Below, piece after piece: positions 27,886 through 38,281 of a stretch of DNA of 64,000 nt (position 1 is the stretch's first letter; each line of letters opens with the position of its first letter). The translations under genes and the position numbers were made by a program. Source of the DNA: Psychrobacter sp. 72-O-c (GTDB taxonomy: Bacteria > Pseudomonadota > Gammaproteobacteria > Pseudomonadales > Moraxellaceae); NCBI RefSeq assembly GCF_904846605.1, contig NZ_CAJHBI010000003.1:62001-126000 (forward strand), given 5' to 3'. Under the pieces are notes generated by a model, which made no database searches, was not told the origin of the DNA, and saw only the letters and a list, made by a program, of their open reading frames with translations.

Positions 27886-27922
27886 TCTTTACTGCTCTTT
27901 ATTGACCGAATTTTATAAAATA

Positions 27923-27949
27923 AAAAGCATCCAATAAGGATGCTTTTTT
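27923..27949. terminator. Bidirectional terminator between hpt and recD
   Basis: Perfect 10-base stem AAAAGCATCC (27923-27932) with GGATGCTTTT (27938-27947), 5-base loop, T-run on the plus strand and A-rich flank on the other side. It serves the two convergent genes. Confidence 0.88.
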
Positions 27950-27982
27950 ACTACCTAAATTCTGCTACAAATAAGAATGATT

Positions 27983-30349
27983 TTAATAACTATCAGACGT
28001 TCTATTAAGCTGTGCAAATTGTAACCCTAGCCCTGTTTGTCTTTCAGTTGGCGTTGATAGTGCGCGCGTGAAGGCGGAAGCGGTACTAAAAATAGAGACC
28101 TGCTTTTTGGCACGTGTAACAGCGGTATAGATAAGTTCCTGACTGAGTAAACGCCCATTTTGATCGTCAAAGCTAATCGCTACATGTTCAAACTCTGATC
28201 CTTGTGACTTATGAATAGTTATTGCATAGGCGGTTGCAATCATCTCATCATTAAGCATGTTAGTAGCCATTCCTTGTACTTTATTCTCAAAAAATACTTG
28301 TAAGCGGCCTTTCTCTGTCTCTAAACAAATACCAATATCGCCATTAAATAGACTCAGTTCATAATTATTTTGCAATACCATTACTGGGCGTCCGTGATAC
28401 CAAGGAGATTTGGATAGTGGCAGTTTTAGCTGCTTCCGGTGCTGTTCACTCAGATAGCGATTAATATAATGGTCACCGCAGCGACCGTGATGGCCAGCAG
28501 TAAGCACTCTAAATTGATTGAGTAAAACTATTAGTCCGTTAAAATAGCTAACATATTTTTCTGTTGGCACAGATTTCGCTATTTTTATATTTGCTAGCAC
28601 CTTCTGAGTTTGAATTATATAACCATGATAGCTATCTGAGATTTTTTTAAAAAATTTATAATTACTTAGGCTATTTATTATTACACTATTGGGAGCTTTA
28701 TTGTCATTGCTTCCTGTACTCTCAGATACGGTGCTGGTTAAATGATGAAAATTTAAGGCGTCATCTTCATGTAATAATTGCCAGGCCGCTGACATATTTT
28801 GATCTGTGGGCTGGTGTTTGTCTGCTTGGTTAATTAATCGCGCTAATTTACCAATACCAGAATCCGCAGTGAAGCGCCGACTCATCTCAAGACGTTGATG
28901 AACGTCCTGTAGCGCAGGTATTCGGCATAGATCAGCCAGTACCGCTCCCGCATCGACCGCTGCCAATTGATTGGCATCCCCTAATAGAATAAGCCGTGCA
29001 TTAGGTTTTATCGCGCTGACCAAATAATTGGCCAACTCTACTCCGAGCATAGACGCCTCATCAATAATGATAATGTCTTCACTGAGTGGATTGTCAGCAT
29101 GATAGCGAGGCTGACCACCCTGCCCGATACCAAGCAGGCGATGAATGGTCTTCGCCTCTGGCAATTGTATAGACACGCCAGCCTGTTGTATCGCGTCCTG
29201 TAACGACTCTTGCATGCGCTGCGCAGCCTTACCCGTTGGCGCAGCTAAAGCTAGATTCGCGCTTCCTGCATCCCCTGTTTTTTCTTTCCTTGTGCCTACT
29301 TCTTGAGGTTGTGTCTGCTGTAACGCAATGACTAACTGAGCAACGGTAAACGTTTTCCCGGTACCTGGACCGCCAGTGATGATACTAAAAGCGGATTGAT
29401 TCGCCATATGAATAGCATCTTGTTGCTCAGTGTTCAAAAGTGGATTGAGTGTTATCGGTAGTTTATTAACCTTTTGAGCTTTGATGCGAATAATGTGGTG
29501 AGCAAGCGCATACTCAGCCTGCCATGTACGGTGTAGCCATAAGGTTACCTTATTATGGCTATTATTTGGACTTTGCTCTGAGTGAAAAATAATGGGCCGA
29601 TTGGGCCCACTTTCATTGTTAGGGTCGTCGTTTTTGAAAAGTGGCTGATGGCTTAAAATATTTTTGAACTTACTTAGGCTATTTTCCTTAGGGCTAGAAG
29701 TTGCCGCCATCTGCTGTAAATAGCGATAAAGTTGACCGCATACGTTATACCGCTGCTCTAATATTAGCTTTTCATATTCAGGCAAAGTGGATTGGCGCAT
29801 TGCGGTATCCCATAACGCCGTATGCTCCATAAGCTCAATGTCAATCACAGCCGCTGATGTGCCTTCCAATACTATGAATAACGGTTGCAACAGTGGTTGC
29901 AATAACTGCTGCTGCCAGCCGAAAAGTTCAGCGCCTTTGACTGATAGATCAACACTGCTTTCTATATCAGTACTGTTGCGCATATAAGTGTTAGGATAAT
30001 TATCCTCCAACACTAATACGGTATGCCCCTCTTCCAAACGCTGTACCAGCACCTCAAATACCGCTTCAAATAACCAATCCTGTGTATCGTTACCTTCAGC
30101 ATATACAGCGTCAGGTTGTAGTTGAGTATGATAGGCCAGTTGAGTCTGCTTGCGGCGCTGTAATAGATACCGACTGATTGTGGTGGGCCAACTACTCCCA
30201 ACATCGCTATTAGCGTTGCCTTGAACGCTGCTCTGGTGCTTGCCTGCCTGCCCCTGTTGAGAGGCTGGTATATTTTTTGCCGAACTGTTTGCGTCTTGAG
30301 TTACTTTTTCAGCGGTTTCTTGCTCAACGTCATTATTATTGTTCATCAT
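27983..30349 (-). CDS. recD: Exodeoxyribonuclease V alpha subunit RecD
   Basis: The 788-residue SF1 helicase subunit of RecBCD moves 5'-3'. Visible are Walker A ITGGPGTGKTFTVA (about residue 322), motif II IIIDEASMLGVEL, motif III LLGDANQLAAVDAG, and the C-terminal motif VI region AYAITIHKSQGSEF with YTAVTRAKKQ. E. coli RecD has about 608 residues. The extra length lies mainly in Asn/Ser-rich inserts near residues 225-265 and 550-600, both next to the peptide NSLS encoded by the repeat described separately. It is the last gene of recC-recB-recD. Confidence 0.93.
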   Translation of the reverse strand: MMNNNNDVEQETAEKVTQDANSSAKNIPASQQGQAGKHQSSVQGNANSDVGSSWPTTISRYLLQRRKQTQLAYHTQLQPDAVYAEGNDTQDWLFEAVFEVLVQRLEEGHTVLVLEDNYPNTYMRNSTDIESSVDLSVKGAELFGWQQQLLQPLLQPLFIVLEGTSAAVIDIELMEHTALWDTAMRQSTLPEYEKLILEQRYNVCGQLYRYLQQMAATSSPKENSLSKFKNILSHQPLFKNDDPNNESGPNRPIIFHSEQSPNNSHNKVTLWLHRTWQAEYALAHHIIRIKAQKVNKLPITLNPLLNTEQQDAIHMANQSAFSIITGGPGTGKTFTVAQLVIALQQTQPQEVGTRKEKTGDAGSANLALAAPTGKAAQRMQESLQDAIQQAGVSIQLPEAKTIHRLLGIGQGGQPRYHADNPLSEDIIIIDEASMLGVELANYLVSAIKPNARLILLGDANQLAAVDAGAVLADLCRIPALQDVHQRLEMSRRFTADSGIGKLARLINQADKHQPTDQNMSAAWQLLHEDDALNFHHLTSTVSESTGSNDNKAPNSVIINSLSNYKFFKKISDSYHGYIIQTQKVLANIKIAKSVPTEKYVSYFNGLIVLLNQFRVLTAGHHGRCGDHYINRYLSEQHRKQLKLPLSKSPWYHGRPVMVLQNNYELSLFNGDIGICLETEKGRLQVFFENKVQGMATNMLNDEMIATAYAITIHKSQGSEFEHVAISFDDQNGRLLSQELIYTAVTRAKKQVSIFSTASAFTRALSTPTERQTGLGLQFAQLNRTSDSY

Positions 30350-33300
30350 TTATCCATTTATTTTTTTAGCGATATCGATTATGAAAGGTAGCTATCAGCG
30401 CCATAAGCTAATTTAACTACTTATCAAACCATCACGTTTTACTTGATGTATTAGGCTAGGCACTGGGCGTACCAAACATCTCATCCAATACTTTTACCAA
30501 TGCGAACGGAATTTGCCATTGTATGCGACCATAATTATGCGTCCCTTGGGTACTAATGCCCCGTAAGAACACATACTCTACTGCGCCTAAATATTGCGTT
30601 TCATTACCTTCATAGTCAGGCAAACGTAAACCTAGAAAACGGTGTAAAGCAACTTGGTAAATAGCAGCTTGCAACCAGTAGCCTGCTTTATTCATCGCAG
30701 CACTTAAATTTTTATCATTATAGTCGCTTAGGCTATTTCCTAAGTAGTTACTTTTATAGTCCACCACATAGTACTTGCCTGCATATTCATAGACCAAGTC
30801 AATTTCGCCACGTAAATAGCGATAGATATGACCAGAGTGTTGGGCGGTAAGCTCAATGTGCTTCTCAGGTTCATCAGGCAGATATGTCGTAAAAACGTCA
30901 TTAATACCTTCAGGGGTAAAGTCTTCTGACAACCCCATATTAAATCCCAGCTCGGCAATACGCTGTTTAATTGGTATTGCTTGTAGTGGCTGGCCCGATG
31001 CTAGCAAGGGTGCGCTCAGGACTTCTGCTATCCACTCTATCAACTCATTATGGTCTGTTGCTATCTGATTATCGGCAGTCGTTAGTAACTCAGTATCGTT
31101 ATCTAATACTTCCTCATTCTCTGATAACCCTATTGGTGATGATAAAATCGGCGTTTTATTTTTCGCTAACCGTTGTTGATAGTCAGCACTGCTATAACTA
31201 ACAGGCAGCTGATACTGACGAAGGCTTTGGTCAATAATGGTTGACCATTTACTCTGGTTAGTAAAATCTATTTTTTCAAAAACTTCATGCAAAAACGTAC
31301 CAGCATTAGCACCTTTAACAAAGCGAAAACGAATGTCATCTTCGGAGATTATATCGTTAATATCATCATCGCCTTGGTAAATAGAAGAGGACCTGTTGTT
31401 TAGCAATGCCATGCTATCAGTCAAATCCAGCTCGTCCTCGATACCATCATCAAAAATAGCGAGCGCTTGGCTTTGTTCGCCCAGTTGCCGTGACAAGGCG
31501 GTAAAGCTGGTCTTTGCCCAACCCTTGAAATAGCGTGATTGAATTTGTGCATAGGCATTTTGATAGTCAACCCACATCACCATGGGCGCGCTGGATTCAG
31601 ACTGAGCATTAGTAGTGCCTTTTGATTGTTTGTTGGACTTTATCAGCGCTTCAGCGTTGGTTTCAATGGTCTCATATTCCAGCCAGCCAATTTGATTCTG
31701 TAATCGCTCTGGCAACACAAATTTATGACTCTCACAACTTAGCCATTTCAGGCTTGGTTTACGCTCAGCATCGGTTTTATTATAACCATCCTTAAGCACC
31801 ATATATAACTGCTCACTAGCACGGGTAAACGCGACATAGGCCAGCCGTCTCAGCTCTTCATAGTTTTCAGTGGTTTCAAACTGGGCGTAGTAGTCCGTAG
31901 GTTTATCGCCTTTTACGGACTGACTGTAAGGCTTGCCAGCACTAGCCGATAGCCGTCGCTGCGTTTTTTTACCCTCAATATCATGATCATATAAATATAG
32001 TTTATGCTTATTACGACCACCGGTTTTAGAGCTGGCATCAGGACTCGCACCGTCCATACCTATGACATAGACTACCGGAAACTCCAAACCTTTAGACTTA
32101 TGAATAGTCATGAGCTGCACACCGGACTCAGTCGGTAGTGGCTGCTGGCGCGCCCATTCCGGTATACGGCTACTATTCATATTTTTCTTATACCATGCCA
32201 GTAATTCATACTCTCCAATATGCATACCGTGCTGCGCCAAAATATCTAGCAAATGGCGCAAATCCATCAGATAACGGGCACCGTCTTCTAAATCAGCAAG
32301 ACCCACCCACACGTTTTGGTGTGCGCTCTGTTTATTTTTTGCTTGACCATCCTGCTTAGACTTCTCTTTAGCCATAGGGTTATGAGCAAACAAGTAATGC
32401 AGGGCTGACAAAACACCATTATGCTGCCAATGCGTAGCGGCGGTCTTGAGATAGGTTTGGAAATCTTGGTAGCGCTGCTTGAGTTGTGCCTGCTTAGCAT
32501 CTGAATGTTCTGGTACTGTATTGCCTGGTTCTACGTTTACTGGCGCTATATGTTCGTCATCCGTACTTAGCATCAGTGCTTGCACATCGTTGAGAGTTAA
32601 CTGATAAAAATGACTGGTCAATACTCGGTTAATGATATCGCGGCGATGCGGTTTTAGCATCGCTTCTAATAAGGCCGCTAAATCACCAGCAATAGGTGTG
32701 TCAAAAACATTGTTTTCTGCAGTCTCAAGAGTAGGCACACCAAGTTTACTCAGCATATCTTCAACTTGCTTTAACTCATGCTTACGGCGGCCCAGTACAC
32801 CGATATCATTTGGCTGTAATGTTCGGCCCTTTATGGTTTGCTGACTGGCCAGCAAGGCGGCAATATGCAGCGCTGTCAGCTCATAAGCATCGTATTTTGC
32901 TTGTTTGTCATAAGGCAGATGAATAATGCTGACCGGACTGTTGGGTAATATATTGGGTAGAATCGCAGCTGTTTCCGCTAACACCGCTGCGGATACACTG
33001 GCTGGCTCTGCTGTCGTTGAATGTTTTGTAATGTCTGATACTGCTTGCTGCCATGATGCATGGTTGTCAGTATTTTTTGCAGTGATGTGCTGATAATAAA
33101 TATCCTTACCCAATTGCGCTAATTGGTCCGCACTTTGTGAGTTTGACGGATCATTACCATTAACCACTGATTCAGCTCTACCAAACCAATGATTTAACGC
33201 GGTAATCAATCGCTGATTTGAGCGCCAATTAACATCAAGGCTCATCATATGCCTATCATCAAACAGCGCTTTCATGGCATTATAGTTGGCAACATCTCCA

Positions 33301-36300
33301 CCACGAAAACCATAGATTGCTTGTTTGGGATCTCCTACTAGCAACAAAAATCCACGATGGGTATTTTTAACATTAGAGTCTTTACTGCCTTTAGTATCCT
33401 TAAGATAAATCCGCTCAATCATGCGTGCCTGTTCGCCATTGATATCTTGCGACTCATCAATCAGTGCCACCGGATAATGATGACGGATATAACGTGCCAA
33501 TCGCTCTCCTTGTTTACCTGATAGTGCCTGGTTTAAGCGTACCATTTGCAACCCAAAGGTAGTCTCGCGCCGTGCCTCTAATATCGATGGCAGCTTTTGA
33601 CGGACTTTAATGGCAATATCACGGTTCAACTTCTCATTTAGTGCATCGAGATAAAGCTCAATCTGTTCGGCATAATCACGCAGCGTCTTTAGTGCTTGCA
33701 TACTATCAAGGTTAATAAATACTAAACGCTCGGCTTCTTTACCTTTATTAAAAACCTTTCCACCCTCTTCTTTACTAATAAAAGCATTGGGTAGTTCGGT
33801 GTATAGAATGTCAGCCTTGCCCTCTAAGTGGGTAAAAAACGTGGCACCATACTGGCGAATAACTTGTTGAATCGTGATGATAGATGCTATGTTTTTACCG
33901 ATCTTACCTGCTTTGCCAAACCCTTGCGCCGTACGGTATTCAATATCAAAATAAGGCTCAACATCCTTTAAATCACACTTTGCAAAATTATCCAATGCCT
34001 GCTGATAAGCGCTAAAATCAATTGCTGCGCCCAGCTCAACCTCTGCAATCGGAGTTGATATAAACTGTAAGGCCTTTTGCGCAACAGATAAATGATCAGC
34101 AGGGGCAGTTAAGCGCTTGGTATGCTGTAATAGGGCATAAATCTCTGGTTGCTGGTAATACATATGACTTTGATGCGCGCGCACAGCATCGTGAATGATA
34201 CTTTCTATGACTACTTGCTCATGATCGCTGATTTGCATACCTTGCTGGTGACCAGTCTCGGCACTGTACTCAGACAACCACTTCTGTGACAGACTGTCCA
34301 ATGTACCCACAAACAGCTTATCCAAGGTAGTAAGCACCAAGGCACAGCGTCTAATAGCATCAGCTAATGGATAGTCTGTCGTATTATCTAACAAATACAC
34401 CAGTAGATAGCTATTGACAGGATCCTTCATGAGATCGGCATTACCTGCCAGCTGCGCTTGCTCATCAAGCCACTCTTGTCGTTTTTGACGCTGCTCAGCG
34501 GTTATCTTATTGTTGGGTAATTCAGGTTTCTTAGCACCTTTATTGTCTTTAGCAACTGTATCTGTATCTTTTTTAACACTATCAGCGGTTTTATCTTCAG
34601 AGCTTTTGACACTATTTTTTAACTGCGGGTAAATAATATCGTGGGTAATAGGATTAACGGGTAGTTTATTAAACCATTGTAATAATTGATAAAAGTCAAC
34701 CAAGCGTTCATTGATACGTTGACGCATCTCAGCAGCAGCGGCACGAGTAAAGGTTGTGGCAATAATCTGCTCAGGTGGCCGCTTTGCTTCAATTAATAGG
34801 CGCAGTACAATACCGGTCAGTGTCCAGGTCTTACCTGTACCCGCTGAAGCCTCAATCAAATATTTACCGTTTAACGGTACACGTATCGCCGGCGGTTGCT
34901 CGGTCTTGTTAATCGCATTGACAGGTGGAACTTTAGCCGTACTACTGGCATCAATGCTATCGTTATTAGGCTGATCCATAAACTTATCCATAAAAGGCAC
35001 TTGTTCAAAGTCGTACAGTTTGCATATTTTTTATTGCTATTTAGAGCAAAGCTCACTTAAAAAATAATGACTAAAGAATTTTATAACGGCTTTAAGGCGT
35101 CATTCATTGTGCCAAACAACGGCTTAGCCAATGCTGGTAAAGCATCCATCAACTTAGTAAAGACGTCTTGTTTATAAAGCATGTATTGCCATAACTCATG
35201 TTGTGAGCAGGTATCATAGATCACATCACTGTTATAACCTGACCATAGCCAGCTGTCAAAATCACTACGTTTGGGCTGATAATTGGACTGGCTGGCGTCA
35301 TGATTATGGTTATGAGTATCGTCAGCAGCATCACTATCATTATTTTTAGGATCATTCATTTTATCAAGATACGTCATGGCATGAACCGGCAATATCGTCA
35401 TTGGCGTCTTGCCAGCGATATGAGCAAACCTGACCCATTTAAGCAACTCCGTCAAGGCAGCATCATAAGCGATGGGCGCTAGTGAAAAAGCAGTCTTACC
35501 TTTATATTTACTGTGTTCATCGCTAGGCTTATTAAAGCGCCAAATACTCTTACCGTCATCAGCCGCTACTTGCGCTTCAGTGGTACGCCGCGCTACCTGC
35601 CAATAGACATGTGATAACCAAAAACGTAAAAGGTACTGCGTGCGCGCGCTATTTGGCAGGATATTTAACCAAAGCTTAGGTGATGTTAGTTCTGACTCTG
35701 ATTCCAATGGTGGCGATACTTCTAATAGCGTTGACTTAGCACTATTAACTGGATTAATTTCTGTTGGAACGGTCCCTTTAATTTGTAATTGACCATAAGT
35801 ATTTATATCAGCGGCATGAACAGTAATCATAGTTTCAGTAGACGGTGTCAATAACATGCTGCTGATATTTTCATTGCCATTACTATTGATATCAATACCC
35901 AGTTCAGACAGCTGTTCGGCGAACTCTTGGCACTGCTGGGCCATTTGAAGCTGTTGATAATGCAAGGTTGATTGACGAGCGACACCTGCTGGCATGACAG
36001 GGTCATACAAGAGAGCATTTAGCAGGTCAGTCTCTTGATTGCTTATACCTTTCTCAGTAACTTCGACGTTGTCTGCAGCATCAACTTTAGAGCTATTTTT
36101 AGAATTGGTTTCAGTATTGGTTTGTAGTTCACTGAGCAGCTGCGCATTTACCTTATAAGCACCCAAGCCTGATAAGGATAAAGGCTCTTGATGCACTATG
36201 TCCTTATCAGGTAATACGATATGCACTTGCTGTTCTTTTAAGAAGTGCTTTGCCGGATGACGGACTTGATAATATAAAGACTGCATATCGACTTGAGTGA

Positions 36301-38281
36301 TATCAAAGCGAGCGTCAGCCTCATGATCTGACTCAATCCGCTGAGCAATATGGGCATAGTCCTCTTTGCTCGGTAGCTCGACTTTAACAGGGGGCGATAT
36401 ATCAGAACCATCTTGGGCTTGCAGGCGCTCAAATACATCATGCCAAACTCTCGCTGGAGCATTGGTTTGTTTCTGACTTAGTTTTTCTTTTTGCATGGCA
36501 CGGCCTAGTAACCGTATCATTTCTTGTCCACTATCTTGTTCGCTATTTTTCTCAGACTCTGAGTTCTTTGAACTCTTAGCTGCTGGTGCACTCGACCCTT
36601 CCGACACTTCAGGCTGGATAAATACTTCGGTCGCAAATGGCAATGCCGGATGGCGGGTGACTAACCACTGTTCGATAAGTTTGGGCAGATAACGCTGCAC
36701 CTGGGCGGTTAATACATCACTGCTGTCAAGATTGTTAGCATGTTGCTTACTATCTAAATCATTTAAATCATCTAATTTTTTTTGCTCGTCTATTAATGGA
36801 TTCCATTGCCACGTCACTTCACCTTGTAAAAAGTGCAATAACTCACTCACGGGATTGGCAGGCAAGTGCTCATGGGTATCGGTTAAACGTTGCCCATTAT
36901 AAAAAATCCAGCAGGCATTACGCGCGCACAATAAAGCGTCTAAAAACGCCCCATTATCATCATCTTCACTAAACCTGTCACCACGTTGTGCTAACCCGGC
37001 TTTCATTAAGTCATAACGATTATCACGGTCGCGACTGGGAAACTCAGATAAGTCCATATTGAGCATAACCACTAAGCCAAACGGTACGTTACGCAGTGCA
37101 CCAAAACGCCCAAAAGTAATCACCCCAGTGGGCTCGGCACTAACTTGTTGGCTCTCAAGTTCATCCTCAATGCTGTCAAGCATAAAGCTCAGCTTTAGCG
37201 GTAAGGTACTAACTTGCGACAGCTTGGACTCAACTTGGTTGGCCTCGTTCTGTATGGCAGTTGATGAATCAAATGCATCATTCGGCGTAGAATTAGCCTG
37301 AATATCACTGTTTGCATGATAACGCTGGTAGTGACGATTGGCGCGTAGACTACTCTTAAAGCCGTTCATCGCATTAAAAATAGCACGCATAGGGCGTGTC
37401 TGATCAAGTGCACCAAAATAAGGATGGATAATATGATTCTCAATATTATTTAGCCAATCCTCAGCCTTATGACGGGCTTGATACTCATTTCGACACCCAT
37501 CAAGTCCAGTATGAACACGGCATAGCGCCTCAATAATCGGCGCATCGCCCAAGCTAATCGCTGAGATGGGCACTGTTTTCTCAGCTAAGGTATTATCCTG
37601 CCAATGCTCAGGATACAAACAATCACTAATACTCGCTTCTGGCATTACCAAACCTAACGCCATTTGATCTAAAGCATAAGCAAAACTAAAACGATAATCA
37701 TAATCTTGTGGGTCAAGCGTCTGCTGTAGATGCGCCTCATCAAATCCACGCACAAAACCTGCTTGCTCTAACAAGTCGCAAGCCCGACGCATCTGTTCAT
37801 GGGTCAGCCCAAGACTCTCGTACAGTGGTGGTAGCATCAACCAATCCAACACTTCAGCGACCTCAAATCGTGCCGTGTCACTACCTAGTAAGCCATAAAA
37901 ACCACGTATCGCTTCCCATAATTGTCGAATAGACTTATCGACCACCCCTGTCACCTTCGCCGGTAACGTCAGGCCATCCTGCCCTTCTCCGTTGACAAAT
38001 ACCGAGTTAATCAGTTCATGGTGACGATCAACGTCAGGTAATAGCACGACGATATCAGACAGATGACGCGGTCTACCGCTATCACTAGGCTCGTTGAGCC
38101 AACGCCCAATCATGCCGCGCAATACTTCAAGTTGGCGTTGTAAGTTATGGCAAGAATGAATACTTAGGCTATTATCATATTGCGACAATTGCCATTCACG
38201 AGATTGTTGGTTACGCTTACCTTCTAAAGTAGCATCGTCGTACCAGCCATCATTATTATTTTCATTGTTGCTTAGGCTATT
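28665..38281 (-). repeat. Five copies of an 11-base repeat inside recD, recB and recC, coding for Asn-Ser-Leu-Ser
   Basis: CTTAGGCTATT (plus strand) occurs at 28665-28675 and 29673-29683 in recD, 30727-30737 in recB, and 38163-38173 and 38271-38281 in recC; each copy is preceded by A or G. All copies lie in the same orientation and the same reading frame: AAT AGC CTA AGY, giving N-S-L-S. I found no further copy in the rest of the window. Flanking bases differ between copies. Confidence 0.8.
30456..35000 (-). CDS. recB: Exodeoxyribonuclease V beta subunit RecB
   Basis: The 1514-residue SF1A helicase-nuclease is the 3'-5' motor and only nuclease of RecBCD. Walker A LIEASAGTGKTWT is at residues 48-60. 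UvrD-type motifs include VALIDESQDINGEQ, LLLVGDPKQAIYGFRGGD and TIHKSKGLEFPVVYV. The C-terminal nuclease motif is GEIDLVYEYAGKYYVVDYKSN, with the catalytic Asp-Asp-Lys set. It is about 330 residues longer than E. coli RecB. Extra Lys/Asn-rich stretches appear near residues 125-165 and 1290-1350. It lies 80 bases after recC and 106 before recD. Confidence 0.95.
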   Translation of the reverse strand: MPFMDKFMDQPNNDSIDASSTAKVPPVNAINKTEQPPAIRVPLNGKYLIEASAGTGKTWTLTGIVLRLLIEAKRPPEQIIATTFTRAAAAEMRQRINERLVDFYQLLQWFNKLPVNPITHDIIYPQLKNSVKSSEDKTADSVKKDTDTVAKDNKGAKKPELPNNKITAEQRQKRQEWLDEQAQLAGNADLMKDPVNSYLLVYLLDNTTDYPLADAIRRCALVLTTLDKLFVGTLDSLSQKWLSEYSAETGHQQGMQISDHEQVVIESIIHDAVRAHQSHMYYQQPEIYALLQHTKRLTAPADHLSVAQKALQFISTPIAEVELGAAIDFSAYQQALDNFAKCDLKDVEPYFDIEYRTAQGFGKAGKIGKNIASIITIQQVIRQYGATFFTHLEGKADILYTELPNAFISKEEGGKVFNKGKEAERLVFINLDSMQALKTLRDYAEQIELYLDALNEKLNRDIAIKVRQKLPSILEARRETTFGLQMVRLNQALSGKQGERLARYIRHHYPVALIDESQDINGEQARMIERIYLKDTKGSKDSNVKNTHRGFLLLVGDPKQAIYGFRGGDVANYNAMKALFDDRHMMSLDVNWRSNQRLITALNHWFGRAESVVNGNDPSNSQSADQLAQLGKDIYYQHITAKNTDNHASWQQAVSDITKHSTTAEPASVSAAVLAETAAILPNILPNSPVSIIHLPYDKQAKYDAYELTALHIAALLASQQTIKGRTLQPNDIGVLGRRKHELKQVEDMLSKLGVPTLETAENNVFDTPIAGDLAALLEAMLKPHRRDIINRVLTSHFYQLTLNDVQALMLSTDDEHIAPVNVEPGNTVPEHSDAKQAQLKQRYQDFQTYLKTAATHWQHNGVLSALHYLFAHNPMAKEKSKQDGQAKNKQSAHQNVWVGLADLEDGARYLMDLRHLLDILAQHGMHIGEYELLAWYKKNMNSSRIPEWARQQPLPTESGVQLMTIHKSKGLEFPVVYVIGMDGASPDASSKTGGRNKHKLYLYDHDIEGKKTQRRLSASAGKPYSQSVKGDKPTDYYAQFETTENYEELRRLAYVAFTRASEQLYMVLKDGYNKTDAERKPSLKWLSCESHKFVLPERLQNQIGWLEYETIETNAEALIKSNKQSKGTTNAQSESSAPMVMWVDYQNAYAQIQSRYFKGWAKTSFTALSRQLGEQSQALAIFDDGIEDELDLTDSMALLNNRSSSIYQGDDDINDIISEDDIRFRFVKGANAGTFLHEVFEKIDFTNQSKWSTIIDQSLRQYQLPVSYSSADYQQRLAKNKTPILSSPIGLSENEEVLDNDTELLTTADNQIATDHNELIEWIAEVLSAPLLASGQPLQAIPIKQRIAELGFNMGLSEDFTPEGINDVFTTYLPDEPEKHIELTAQHSGHIYRYLRGEIDLVYEYAGKYYVVDYKSNYLGNSLSDYNDKNLSAAMNKAGYWLQAAIYQVALHRFLGLRLPDYEGNETQYLGAVEYVFLRGISTQGTHNYGRIQWQIPFALVKVLDEMFGTPSA

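Noticed and set aside
28665..38281. The NSLS repeat as a Chi site
   Set aside because: Chi is spread genome-wide, but this repeat is seen only in recBCD here; without whole-genome counts the claim has no support.
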